Positions 7,007-16,145 of a stretch of DNA of 64,000 nucleotides are shown here, piece after piece. The notes under the pieces were generated by a model. The model was given only the letters and a program-made list of their open reading frames with translations. It had not been told where the DNA came from and did no database searches. This DNA comes from an uncultured Duncaniella sp. (GTDB taxonomy: Bacteria; Bacteroidota; Bacteroidia; Bacteroidales; Muribaculaceae), in assembly GCA_910587165.1 (NCBI GenBank), contig CAJUKP010000001.1:1-64000 (forward strand), in the 5' to 3' direction. Both the position numbers and the translations under genes were made by a program. Each line of letters starts with the position of its first letter. The stretch's first letter is position 1.

Positions 7007-9298
7007 ATGAGACACAAAGGGATAGCCGTGGCCTTGGCGGCAGCGGTGACGACAATGACATTGCAGGCAGGCACCCGCCCCACTGTGGGGCTTGTGCTGA
7101 GCGGTGGCGGTGCCAAAGGCATAGCCCACATCGGCGTAATCCAGGCTTTCGAGGAAAACGACATCCCCATCGACTACATCACCGGCACCTCGATGGGTGC
7201 CATCGTGGGCGGTCTGTACGCCTCAGGCTATACCCCCGCCGAGATGATAGACCTCATCAAGTCGCAGGGATTCGCCTACTGGTCGACAGGCACGATCGAC
7301 CCCGCCGACACCTACTATTTCCTCAGGAGTCCGGCCACACCGTCGTTCGTCACCATCAATCTGGGCAAGGACTCCACGAGCGTCACATCGGTGCTCCCCG
7401 CGAGCCTCATCAATCCCATCCCGATGAATATGGCGTTTCCCGAGATATTCGAACGCTTCACCGCACAATGCGAGGGAGACTTCGACCGTCTCTTCGTGCC
7501 GTTCAGATGCGTGACCTCCAATGTCTACGCCAAGCACAAGGTGGTACTGTCACACGGCTCGCTGGCCGACGCCGTGCGTATGTCCATGTCCTTCCCCATG
7601 ATATTCGAGCCGCTCGAGCTCGACGGGGTGCCCATGTACGACGGCGGTGTCTACGACAACTTTCCTGTCGATGTGATGATGGAGCAGTTTGCCCCGGACG
7701 CACTCGTGGGTGTCGACGTCGGCTCCAAGGATGCCCCACCCTCCACACGCAATCCCATCTCGCAGCTCGAGGCCATGATACAGATCCCCGACCGATACCC
7801 GTTCCCCTACGACAAAGGTGTGCGCATCCGCATAGACCTCGACGAGTTCTCTCTCCTCGACTTCGGCAAATACAGGGAGATATATGAGATCGGCTACCGG
7901 CGCGGACTCGAGATGGTCGACTCCGTGAAGCTCAAAGTGCGCTCATCAGAGCCGGCGGCCTCCGTCGATGCCCGGCGCAGACGCTTCAAGGCCTCTACCC
8001 CCGACGTGAGGATCGACTCGGTGACCGTGACCGGCGGCTCGCCCCGCGAGAACGCCTACCTCGAGTCACTTTTCGTAAGGAAAGGCCAAACAGTCCGCAC
8101 ATTCCCCGAGGCCCGCGATGCCTACTACCGGGCCATATCCACCGGGAAACTGCAGAATTTCACCCCCTATCCTGTCTACAATCCCGCCGACAGCTCCTTC
8201 GCCTACCATTACAAGGCTGTGGTCAAGGAGGATTTCAATGTCGGGGTGGGCGGTTACATATCATCGTCCACCAACAGTATGCTTTTCTTCCACGGCGGAT
8301 TCAACACCCTCAGTTTCAAAAGCCTCCAGGCCGACCTGAACGCATGGCTGGGACAGAGCTACATGGCCGCCGAAGGATCGTTCAAATTCCTGTTCAACAC
8401 CCTCCGCCCCTCAGCTTTCTCGGCCCGTGCCGTGGTGTCGCAGCAGAAATACCACGAGACCGAGAAACTGTTCTACCAGATTTCGGCTCCCGATTTCATA
8501 CGCCACTCCGAGGCCTTCGTGCAGACCTTCTACACATGGGGGCCCACACTCCGCTCGCGCATCGACGCCGGTATCGGCTTCGGACATCTCACCGACTCCT
8601 ACCACACCGGACTGGCCATCTCAGATCCCTCCGGGCGCATCCGCAGCATCTTCAATCTCGGGGAACTGACTGTAAAATGGGAGCACAACACGCTCGACTC
8701 GTCATCCGACCCCACCGAGGGCACCTCAATACTCATCAGTGCCAAGGGAGTGGCCGGAAAATACCATCACCGGCCCGGAGACGACACCCCTTCCGCCTCA
8801 CAGTCGGTGAGCTGGCTCCAGGCCGACCTGTCGGCCACACGCTACTGGCCTCTGTCGCGCCGGTTCTCGCTCGGAGCCGATCTCCGCGCCCTCATCTCCA
8901 CCCGCAAGCTCCTCCCGACCTACGATGCCTCCATCGTGGCCGCCCCCACCATCCATCCCACACCGGTCACATTCACCACATTCTCCCCGGCCCTCCGCGC
9001 CAACTCGTTTGTCACGGCAGGAATCATGCCGGTGGTGAAGCTCTCGGGCTCGCTGACCGTGAGGGGATCGTTCAACGGTTTTCTCCCGGCGCGCCGTATC
9101 GAATGTGGGCCTGACGGTATCACCCCGCGCTACGGGCGCTGGCTGGCCGACCCCGAATTTTTCGGTGAGATCGACGCCTCGCTCAAACTCCCGTTCGGCA
9201 CAATCTCGGCATACGGCAACTACGTCACCGGCGGAGGCGGATGGAATTTCGGCATATCCATCGGAACCTTCATTCTCGCTCCGGGATTCCTTGACTGA
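7007..9298 (+). CDS. patatin-like phospholipase with outer-membrane barrel
   Basis: The protein has 763 residues from the ATG at 7007; the in-frame ATG at 6896 would add 37 residues with no signal-peptide character. A signal peptide (about 1-21) precedes the patatin domain: GLVLSGGGAKGIAHIGV is the oxyanion loop, GTSMG with Ser62 the nucleophile, and YDGGVYDN with Asp212 the second catalytic residue. About 370-440 resembles a POTRA domain (RIDSVTVTGGSPREN). The remainder is rich in alternating aromatic residues, like a BamA/TpsB-type barrel. This is the layout of PlpD-type (type Vd) proteins, in which the barrel places the lipase at the surface. It is transcribed away from the GH43 operon. 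Confidence 0.85.
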   Translation: MRHKGIAVALAAAVTTMTLQAGTRPTVGLVLSGGGAKGIAHIGVIQAFEENDIPIDYITGTSMGAIVGGLYASGYTPAEMIDLIKSQGFAYWSTGTIDPADTYYFLRSPATPSFVTINLGKDSTSVTSVLPASLINPIPMNMAFPEIFERFTAQCEGDFDRLFVPFRCVTSNVYAKHKVVLSHGSLADAVRMSMSFPMIFEPLELDGVPMYDGGVYDNFPVDVMMEQFAPDALVGVDVGSKDAPPSTRNPISQLEAMIQIPDRYPFPYDKGVRIRIDLDEFSLLDFGKYREIYEIGYRRGLEMVDSVKLKVRSSEPAASVDARRRRFKASTPDVRIDSVTVTGGSPRENAYLESLFVRKGQTVRTFPEARDAYYRAISTGKLQNFTPYPVYNPADSSFAYHYKAVVKEDFNVGVGGYISSSTNSMLFFHGGFNTLSFKSLQADLNAWLGQSYMAAEGSFKFLFNTLRPSAFSARAVVSQQKYHETEKLFYQISAPDFIRHSEAFVQTFYTWGPTLRSRIDAGIGFGHLTDSYHTGLAISDPSGRIRSIFNLGELTVKWEHNTLDSSSDPTEGTSILISAKGVAGKYHHRPGDDTPSASQSVSWLQADLSATRYWPLSRRFSLGADLRALISTRKLLPTYDASIVAAPTIHPTPVTFTTFSPALRANSFVTAGIMPVVKLSGSLTVRGSFNGFLPARRIECGPDGITPRYGRWLADPEFFGEIDASLKLPFGTISAYGNYVTGGGGWNFGISIGTFILAPGFLD

Positions 9299-9386
9299 GA
9301 GGCCTGTCGGTGTTCATGACCAATAATTCAGCCTTTTGCCATAAAATTCATTTCTCCACCATAAACATTAGGCGAGGAAAATACGT

Positions 9387-9394
9387 TAAATTTG
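9387..9394 (+). promoter_or_regulatory. -7 box for the TolC-HlyD-ABC operon
   Basis: TAAATTTG matches TAnnTTTG 41 bases before the TolC-like start at 9436, in a 137-base gap after the patatin gene. The -33 position is weak. Confidence 0.5.
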
Positions 9395-9435
9395 CAGACA
9401 AGTTTTCAACTATTTTTTCATATACCCCAAGAGCT

Positions 9436-10914
9436 ATGACTTTACGAAGGATGCTTCTCGCAGTCGCCCTTACCGGCGGCTTTCTGGCTTCGGTCGCCCA
9501 GGTGGCCGATGGCTCGGTGCTCTCGCTCGGGCAATGCCGCGACATGGCGCTCTCCAACAATAAGAATCTCCGGAAGATCAACGAGGAGATACGCGCCGCA
9601 GGCTATCAGAAAGATGAGGCTTTCGCGGCCTATCTTCCCTCCCTCGACTTCGCGGGAGGATATATGTACAATCAGAAGAACATCTCCCTCATCGACAAGG
9701 ATGCCATGCTTCCCGTAAAGACCTTCGATCTTCAGAAGCAGGGCTATGAATTCAACCTTGTCAAGAATCCCATCACAGGCGAGCCAGTGATGGTCGACGG
9801 GAAACCAATTCCTGAACAGGTGGCCCTCCTGCCAAAGGAGGCCATGACCTTCGATATCCACAATGTGTTCTTCGGAGCCATCACACTCACCCAGCCGATA
9901 TTCATGGGTGGCAAGATCGTGGCCATGAACAAGATCACCGGATATGCCGAGGAGCTGGCCCGCGCCAAACACGGCAACGCCTCGCGCGACCTCGTATATG
10001 CCGTCGACGCGGCCTACTGGATGGTCGTGTCACTCCGGGCCAAGCAGGAACTGGCCGAAAGCTACGTCAATCTCCTCGACACTCTCAGCCGCAACGTCGG
10101 ACTCATGCTCGAGCAGGGCGTGGCCACCAGACGCGACAAACTCGCGGTGGATGTCAAGCTCAACTCGGCCCAGGTTGATCTCACCAAGGTCAACAATGGT
10201 CTGGCCCTGTCCAGGATGGCCCTCGCCCAACTGTGCGGCTTCCCCATCCACACCTCCTTCACCCTGGCCGACGAGAACGCATCAGCTCTGAAAGTGACTC
10301 CGGCCGACCTTCCCGCATCCGCCTACGATCTCAATGAGGTCTACGCAAGGCGCGACGACCTGCGGCAGCTCGAACTCGGGGTGAAGATATTCCAACAGAA
10401 GGAGAAAGTGGCCCGCTCGGCCATGATGCCCAATCTCGCGCTTGTGGGTATGTACTCATTCTCCAACCCCAACTCCTTCGACGGCTTCAAGACCCGGTTC
10501 GGAGGCGCATTCTCGGTGGGAGCCATGCTGACGGTGCCCATCTGGCACTGGGGAGCCAACTACAACAAATACCGCGCCGCAAAGGCCCAGACCTCAGCCA
10601 TGCGCATGGAGCTCGAGGATGCCAAGGAGATGATTGACCTGCAGGTAAACCAGGCCCGTTTCAAGGCCGACGAGGCCCTCAAGACAAGCCGGATGACAGT
10701 GGCCAACCTTGAGAGCGCCGACGAGAACCTCCGCTGCGCCGATGCCGGTTTCCGCGACGGGGTGATGACTGTCGACGACGTGATGGGCGCACAGACAGCC
10801 TGGCTCAAGGCCCACAGCGAGAACATCGACGCAAGCATCGACGTATATCTCTGCGACGTCTACCTCTCCAAAGTGCTCGGCACACTTGAAACAAACACTA
10901 ACACCAACCGATAA
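9436..10914 (+). CDS. TolC-family outer-membrane efflux protein
   Basis: The protein has 492 residues from the ATG at 9436, which gives a normal signal peptide (MTLRRMLLAVALTGGFLASV). A longer frame back to 9310 lacks one. It has the two-repeat OEP pattern: LGQCRDMALSNNKNLRKINEE at the start, long amphipathic helices, and ARRDDLRQLELGVKI and QVNQARFKADEAL in the second repeat. It forms the trimeric outer-membrane and periplasmic channel. It is first in an operon with a HlyD adaptor and two ABC-2 permeases, so it should be the exit duct of that exporter. Confidence 0.88.
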   Translation: MTLRRMLLAVALTGGFLASVAQVADGSVLSLGQCRDMALSNNKNLRKINEEIRAAGYQKDEAFAAYLPSLDFAGGYMYNQKNISLIDKDAMLPVKTFDLQKQGYEFNLVKNPITGEPVMVDGKPIPEQVALLPKEAMTFDIHNVFFGAITLTQPIFMGGKIVAMNKITGYAEELARAKHGNASRDLVYAVDAAYWMVVSLRAKQELAESYVNLLDTLSRNVGLMLEQGVATRRDKLAVDVKLNSAQVDLTKVNNGLALSRMALAQLCGFPIHTSFTLADENASALKVTPADLPASAYDLNEVYARRDDLRQLELGVKIFQQKEKVARSAMMPNLALVGMYSFSNPNSFDGFKTRFGGAFSVGAMLTVPIWHWGANYNKYRAAKAQTSAMRMELEDAKEMIDLQVNQARFKADEALKTSRMTVANLESADENLRCADAGFRDGVMTVDDVMGAQTAWLKAHSENIDASIDVYLCDVYLSKVLGTLETNTNTNR

Positions 10915-10929
10915 AACATCCTTTCAGCT

Positions 10930-11940
10930 ATGTCAACTAATCCTGTAACTCCCGAGCAGAAAGAAAATAAAGTGCTCCTTTTCTCGATGGGCATCGTGAT
11001 GGTGGCCACCATAGTGCTCGCCATCGTGGGCTTCTTCTTCCTCAACAAGCCCGATGAAATCATCGAAGGGCAGGCCGACGCCACATCCCTCCGCATCTCC
11101 GGCAAGCTTCCCGGCCGTGTGGTCAAACTATATGTCGGGGAGGGTGACATGGTGAAAGCCGGCGACACCCTCGTGCATATCCATTCATCGCTCGCCGAGG
11201 CCAAGATGGCCCAGGCACTCGGAATGGAGACTGTGGCCCGCACCCAGGACCGCAAGGTCGATGCCGGCACCCGCAAACAGATCATAGCCGCCGCGGCCGA
11301 TCTGGTCAACCAGGCGGAAGCGGCTGTCACTATAGCCCGCAAGACCTACGACCGCATGGAGAATCTCTTCCGCGACGGTGTGGTCTCCGAGCAGAAACGT
11401 GATGAGGCAAAGGCCGCCTACGATGCTTCCGTGGCCGCCCTCGGCGCCGCCCGCTCGCAGCACAGTCTCGCGGTGGCCGGTGCCCAGAAAGAGGACAAGG
11501 AGAGCGCTCTGGCTATGGTCGATGTGGCCAAGGGTGGAGTGGCCGAGGTGGAGAGCCTCCTCGAGGACCAGTATCTCCTCGCCCCATGCGACGGACAGAT
11601 CGACCAGGTCTACCCCCACGAGAGCGAATTGGTGATGATGGGCGCGCCCATCATGAGCCTCCTCAAGCTCCAGGACAAATGGATCACTTTCAATGTGCGT
11701 GAGGATCTCCTCTCCCAGATGCCGCTCGGAGGCGAGATCGAGGTGATGCTCCCGGCCCTCGACCGCAAGAAAGTGAAAGCGAAGATATACTATTCGAGAG
11801 ACCTCGGCAGCTACGCCGAATGGCAGGCCACAAAGGCCTCCGGACAATGGGACAGCAAGACTTTCGAGATCAAGGCCCGCCCCCTCGAGGATCTGCCCCA
11901 GCTCCGTCCGGGCATGACAGCAGTCTATTTCAAGAAATAA
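10930..11940 (+). CDS. HlyD/EmrA-family membrane fusion protein
   Basis: This 336-residue periplasmic adaptor has one N-terminal membrane helix (about residues 15-38). A lipoyl-like half motif follows (SGKLPGRVVKLYVGEGDMVK, then AGDTLVHI), then a long alpha-helical hairpin (about 80-200) and the returning half (LAPCDGQIDQVYPHESELV). The C-terminal beta-barrel ends LRPGMTAVYFKK. It links the TolC-like protein to the two permeases. It starts 15 bases after the TolC gene and lies 20 bases before the first permease. Confidence 0.88.
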   Translation: MSTNPVTPEQKENKVLLFSMGIVMVATIVLAIVGFFFLNKPDEIIEGQADATSLRISGKLPGRVVKLYVGEGDMVKAGDTLVHIHSSLAEAKMAQALGMETVARTQDRKVDAGTRKQIIAAAADLVNQAEAAVTIARKTYDRMENLFRDGVVSEQKRDEAKAAYDASVAALGAARSQHSLAVAGAQKEDKESALAMVDVAKGGVAEVESLLEDQYLLAPCDGQIDQVYPHESELVMMGAPIMSLLKLQDKWITFNVREDLLSQMPLGGEIEVMLPALDRKKVKAKIYYSRDLGSYAEWQATKASGQWDSKTFEIKARPLEDLPQLRPGMTAVYFKK

Positions 11941-11960
11941 GAGATTAAAAATCCGATTCA

Positions 11961-13121
11961 ATGCACACCTTGTCCAGATCACTGCGCAGAGGCATAGCCC
12001 TTATGGCATCACGGCCCATCTACCTGTTCATGATGGTTGTGGTGCCCGTGGCGACTGCCTTCTTCTTCCTCAACCTCATGAACGAGGGGTTGCCCCTCAA
12101 GGTGCCTGTGGCCATGGTGGACACCGATCACTCCGCGCTCTCGCGCAAGATGGGGCGATCGCTCGACGCCAGCCCGCTCACCGACATCACCATGGAGCTC
12201 GAGGACTACCATCAGGCCGTCAACAAGGTGCGCTCGGGAGAAATATTCGGATTCTTCTACATCCCTTCCGGATTTCAGGAAGATGCCCTGAGCGGACGCA
12301 CTCCGACACTGTCGTTCTACTCCAACATGAGCATCTTCGTGCCCGGCACACTGGCCTACAAAGGTTTCAAGACCATCGCCGTCACCACTTCCAGTGGCAT
12401 CGTGCAGACAACCCTCGCCGGTGTCGGCCTTGGAGATCAGGCCACCCAGTCGCTCGTGATGCCGCTGGCCATGGACTACCACCTGTTGGGCAATCCGTGT
12501 TCCAACTACAACATCTATCTCTCCCAGTCGTTTCTGGCAGCGATGATGGCCCTCGTGGCAATGGTGATGACTGTCTTCTCCATCGGATATGAGATAAAAT
12601 GGTCCACCTCACCCGCGTGGCTCGACACCGCCGGAGGAAGCATGGCGGTGGCACTCGCCGGCAAGCTCCTTCCGCAGACCTTTCTCCTCTCGGGCGTCGG
12701 CGTGGCCATACAGGCCGTGATGTTCTGCTGGCTCGGCTTCCCACTCAACTGTCCCCCCTTGACCATGATAATGGCCATGATCCTGCTCGTCACAGCCAGC
12801 CAGGCTTTCGGCGTGATAGTGATGGAAGCGCTCCCCAATCTCCGCCTCGGACTCATAACGGTGTCGCTTGTCGGCATCCTGAGCTTCTCGATAGCCGGAT
12901 TCTCATTCCCTGTCGACAAGATGTATGGCGGCATCGCCATCTTCTCGTTCATCATGCCCATCCGCTACTACTTCCTCATCTACATTGACCAGGCCCTCAA
13001 CGGCATCCCGCTCTACTACTCGCGCTTCTATTTCATAGCGCTCCTCATTTTCCTCCTGCTCCCGCTCATCGGGCTGAAGCGTCTGCGCGGAAAATGCCTG
13101 CATCCTGTATATGTACCCTGA
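11961..13121 (+). CDS. ABC-2 type transporter permease
   Basis: This 386-residue protein has one N-terminal membrane helix (about 18-38), a large periplasmic domain (about 40-185: VAMVDTDHSALSRKMGRSLD, a motif of the YhiH/YbhR-type permeases) and five C-terminal membrane helices. It resembles the DrrB/YbhS/YbhR family of drug or lipid exporters. No ATP-binding domain is fused to it and none is encoded in the operon. The next gene is a paralogous permease, so the two probably form a heterodimer. Confidence 0.85.
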   Translation: MHTLSRSLRRGIALMASRPIYLFMMVVVPVATAFFFLNLMNEGLPLKVPVAMVDTDHSALSRKMGRSLDASPLTDITMELEDYHQAVNKVRSGEIFGFFYIPSGFQEDALSGRTPTLSFYSNMSIFVPGTLAYKGFKTIAVTTSSGIVQTTLAGVGLGDQATQSLVMPLAMDYHLLGNPCSNYNIYLSQSFLAAMMALVAMVMTVFSIGYEIKWSTSPAWLDTAGGSMAVALAGKLLPQTFLLSGVGVAIQAVMFCWLGFPLNCPPLTMIMAMILLVTASQAFGVIVMEALPNLRLGLITVSLVGILSFSIAGFSFPVDKMYGGIAIFSFIMPIRYYFLIYIDQALNGIPLYYSRFYFIALLIFLLLPLIGLKRLRGKCLHPVYVP

Positions 13122-13136
13122 TAATCCTCATGCATC

Positions 13137-14348
13137 ATGAAATGGTTCAAAAGCCTCATAAGAGTATGGCGACGCGAGACATACCTGGTGTTCACCGACA
13201 TCGGTGTGCTCCTCTTCTTCTTCGCGCTTCCGCTCGGCTATCCGCTGATATATACCCTCATCTACAATCCCGAGACCATCGAGAACTGCCCGGTGGTGGT
13301 GATTGACAACTCCCGCACCGCCGAGAGCCGCGAGCTGGCGCGCGCCGTCGACGCCACCCAGGCACTCAAGGTCGTGGGCTATGCCGCCGATAAGGAAGAG
13401 GCGCGACGCGCATGGATGGAGAAGAAATGCTATTCCGTGCTCGAGATTCCCGCCGACTATGCCCGGCGTCTCGGCCGCGGCGAGCAGGCCGTGGTGCCAT
13501 ACTATCAGGATATGTCGCTCATGTTCCGCTACCGCCAGGCCCTCCTGGCTCTGACAGGCATCCAGATGCACGAGGTGACATCAATCACCGCCTCACGTGT
13601 GGCCAACGAGGCCGGAATCCTCTCAACGGTGGTGTCCGGACTCCCCGTCGACACCCACGCCGGTATCATGGGCGATCCCACACAGGGTTTCGCATCATTC
13701 ATCATCCCCGGCATAGTCGTGCTCATACTCCAGCAGAGTATGCTGCTCGGCATCACCATGCTCGCCGGAACCTCGAGGGACCGCCGCAGGCGCAGCGGCC
13801 TGCCGGTCGACCCGCTTCAGGTACAGGCCGGACCTCTCGCCACTCTGTTTGGCAAATCTCTCTGCTATCTCATGATCTACATCCCCATGAGCTACTATGC
13901 GCTGAGTGTGGTGCCCCACATATTCTCACTCCCCCATATCGGCTCCTTCACCGACTATATGCCGTTTGTCTTCGCCATGCTGCTGGCCACATCATTCCTC
14001 GGCCAGACTCTCCAGATCATCGTGCGCGAACGTGAGGCCGCCATGGTGCTTGTGGTATATACCTCGGTGATATTCCTCTTCCTCTCCGGACTCACCTGGC
14101 CGCGCTATGCGTTCAACAGTTTCTGGATGGCGATATCCGACCTCGTTCCGGCCACATGGGGCGTGGAAGGTTTCATTCGCATCAACGGAAACGCCGCGAC
14201 CATAGCCGACGTCTCGCGCTACTATTGGTCCATCTGGGCTCTCACAGGTGTCTACTTCATCACCGCCCTCATCATCAATATCGCCACACGTCCCGGCAAG
14301 GCGTCATCTGCCTCTCTGCAAGAAAAACCGCTGGAAAGAAACGCCTGA
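13137..14348 (+). CDS. ABC-2 type transporter permease (second subunit)
   Basis: This 403-residue protein has the same plan as the preceding permease: one N-terminal helix (about 22-42), a periplasmic domain containing VVVIDNSRTAESRELARAVD, and five C-terminal helices, with IIPGIVVLILQQSMLLGI at the start of the second membrane block. It starts 15 bases after its partner. It is the last gene of the operon; a strong promoter for the next gene begins 16 bases after its stop. Confidence 0.85.
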   Translation: MKWFKSLIRVWRRETYLVFTDIGVLLFFFALPLGYPLIYTLIYNPETIENCPVVVIDNSRTAESRELARAVDATQALKVVGYAADKEEARRAWMEKKCYSVLEIPADYARRLGRGEQAVVPYYQDMSLMFRYRQALLALTGIQMHEVTSITASRVANEAGILSTVVSGLPVDTHAGIMGDPTQGFASFIIPGIVVLILQQSMLLGITMLAGTSRDRRRRSGLPVDPLQVQAGPLATLFGKSLCYLMIYIPMSYYALSVVPHIFSLPHIGSFTDYMPFVFAMLLATSFLGQTLQIIVREREAAMVLVVYTSVIFLFLSGLTWPRYAFNSFWMAISDLVPATWGVEGFIRINGNAATIADVSRYYWSIWALTGVYFITALIINIATRPGKASSASLQEKPLERNA

Positions 14349-14363
14349 AAAAATGCGGCTTTA

Positions 14364-14395
14364 TTTGGTTTTCAAGTTTATTTGATGTATCTTTG
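14364..14395 (+). promoter_or_regulatory. strong promoter for the secreted Ig-like protein gene
   Basis: The -33 TTTG (14364-14367) and -7 TATCTTTG (14388-14395) are 20 bases apart, a full match to the Bacteroidetes consensus. About 100 bases of A-rich leader precede the start codon, which is typical of highly expressed genes in this phylum. Confidence 0.75.
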
Positions 14396-14501
14396 TCACA
14401 GAGTCGAATGATGTGGAAACAGACTGTATATCACTCTGTTCTACAATCTTTCGCAAACCTGCGCTAATTTACACCAAATACAAACCAAAACCTATCCGCT
14501 A

Positions 14502-15854
14502 ATGAAAAAATTTTTACTCTCTGCACTCGCCGCATTCGCCGGCGTGAGCATGGTCGTGGCCGGAGAAACCACGTTCACCTTCACAGGCACTGAGGATGTC
14601 TATGGGCTCACACGCCTCAACAACAACCTTCCCGACTCAGTGAAAAACTCTTACATCAACGACGGCACCAAAATCACCGAAGGCGGCATAACCATCACCA
14701 TGATCGGCGAAAATGCATTCCGCCTTTGGACAGACGGTCTCCGCTCCTACAAACAGGGTTCATTTGAGGTTGCCTCATCCGCCGAAAACATCACAAACAT
14801 TGAGATTTCAGCCAAAGCAGCGCCCACTCTCGCCTTGGCCGAGGGTCAGACCGGCAGCTTCAACATTGATGGCAAGGTAGGCACCTGGACCGGCGACGCC
14901 GCCGCTGTCACATTCGCCGCCACCCAGACAAAGGGAAACACTGCTATCCTGACCATCAAGGTCACCACCGGTGGCGTGGCCGACACCCGCAAGGATGCCG
15001 CTATCGCATTCCCCGAAACTGAATACACCGTCACCCTCGGCGAGACATTCGCATCACCCGTGGCCACCAAAGCCACCACTGCCGAACTCACCTACTCATC
15101 AAGCGCCGACGAGATCGCATCTGTCAATCCCGCTACCGGCGAGGTCGAGATCCTCGCTGCCGGAACAGCCGTGATCACCGCCAAGGCTGAGGCAAACGAC
15201 GAGTTTAAGGCCGGTGAGGCTTCATATACCCTCATCGTGAAGGACGGATCAACTGTCTACAGCGGCCTCACCGAGAGCCTTGCCGGATGGGCTGTCGAGG
15301 ACGGCACCCTCCCCGAAGGTCTCACATACGTGTGGAGCTGGGATACACGCTACAACTGCGCCAAGGCATCAGGCTACTACAAGAAGGCCTTCGAGACAAA
15401 GGCATCCCTGACATCTCCCGAGATCGACCTCACTGATCTCAAAGAGATCTCACTCGACTTCGAGCTCGCCGGCAACTACTTCACCGAGATCGCCAAGGAA
15501 TGCTCTGTGCTCATGAGCGTCGACGGCGGTGCTTTCGAGGCAATCGAGATCGCAAACTGGCCCACCAATTTCACATTCGTGCCCAACACCGTAGACCTCA
15601 ACGCCTACGCCGGTAAGAAAATCAAGGTTCAGTTCCTCTACACCTCCACCGCCGAGGCTGCAGGAACACTCGAGGTGAAGAATTTCATCGTCAAAGGCAA
15701 GAAGAACACAAGCGGAATCGACGGAATCGAAGCCGTGACCGACAATGCCCCCGTTGAGTACTTCAACCTCCAGGGTGTGCGTGTCGACAACCCCGCCGCC
15801 GGTCTCTTCATACGCCGTCAGGGCAACAAGGTGACCAAAGTCATCATCCGCTGA
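14502..15854 (+). CDS. secreted protein with Ig-like domain and short C-terminal sorting-like module
   Basis: This 450-residue protein has a signal peptide (about 1-21). About 165-247 resembles a bacterial Ig-like (Big_2) domain: TVTLGETFASPVATKATTAE, then NPATGEVEILAAGTAVITAK. About 250-405 looks like a jelly-roll/choice-of-anchor domain (SLTSPEIDLTDLKEISLDFE). The last 35 residues (VEYFNLQGVRV, GLFIRRQGNKVTKVIIR) are the small C-terminal module shared by many secreted proteins of Prevotella/Muribaculaceae-type bacteria; it resembles a shortened type IX secretion signal. Its function is unknown. Strong promoter and terminator frame it as a single-gene unit. Confidence 0.75.
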   Translation: MKKFLLSALAAFAGVSMVVAGETTFTFTGTEDVYGLTRLNNNLPDSVKNSYINDGTKITEGGITITMIGENAFRLWTDGLRSYKQGSFEVASSAENITNIEISAKAAPTLALAEGQTGSFNIDGKVGTWTGDAAAVTFAATQTKGNTAILTIKVTTGGVADTRKDAAIAFPETEYTVTLGETFASPVATKATTAELTYSSSADEIASVNPATGEVEILAAGTAVITAKAEANDEFKAGEASYTLIVKDGSTVYSGLTESLAGWAVEDGTLPEGLTYVWSWDTRYNCAKASGYYKKAFETKASLTSPEIDLTDLKEISLDFELAGNYFTEIAKECSVLMSVDGGAFEAIEIANWPTNFTFVPNTVDLNAYAGKKIKVQFLYTSTAEAAGTLEVKNFIVKGKKNTSGIDGIEAVTDNAPVEYFNLQGVRVDNPAAGLFIRRQGNKVTKVIIR

Positions 15855-15925
15855 TACAATGACACCACGTCATAGCCGGACCTGACACCTGCATCACAGC
15901 AGACTAAGGATCCGGACGGACATAC

Positions 15926-15984
15926 AGGCAGAATAATTTCATTATCAACCATTTACGATATGAAATTATTCTGCCTTCTTTTTT
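15926..15984 (+). terminator. terminator after the secreted protein gene
   Basis: A perfect 17-base-pair stem (15926-15942 with 15960-15976) with a 17-base loop is followed by TCTTTTTTT. The A/T-rich arms start with an A/G run, so it may also work for leftward transcription. Confidence 0.85.
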
Positions 15985-16089
15985 GCCGGCACACTTCAGA
16001 TTCTTTTTCAGCCCCTTATCCCGCCGCCTCTCCTCCCCCCGCGCCGTGGGGCCGCACGGAAGCCCGCGAGGGAAATTTGCCTCCAAAAT

Positions 16090-16120
16090 TTTGATAATCA
16101 AAAGAAATTGCATACCTTTG
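16090..16120 (+). promoter_or_regulatory. promoter for the DUF177-rpmF-fabH operon
   Basis: The -33 TTTG (16090-16093) and -7 TACCTTTG (16113-16120) are 19 bases apart. The GTG start of the DUF177 gene follows 25 bases later, supporting that start. Confidence 0.7.
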
Positions 16121-16145
16121 CAGAGTTTTTTCAACCAATATTGTC

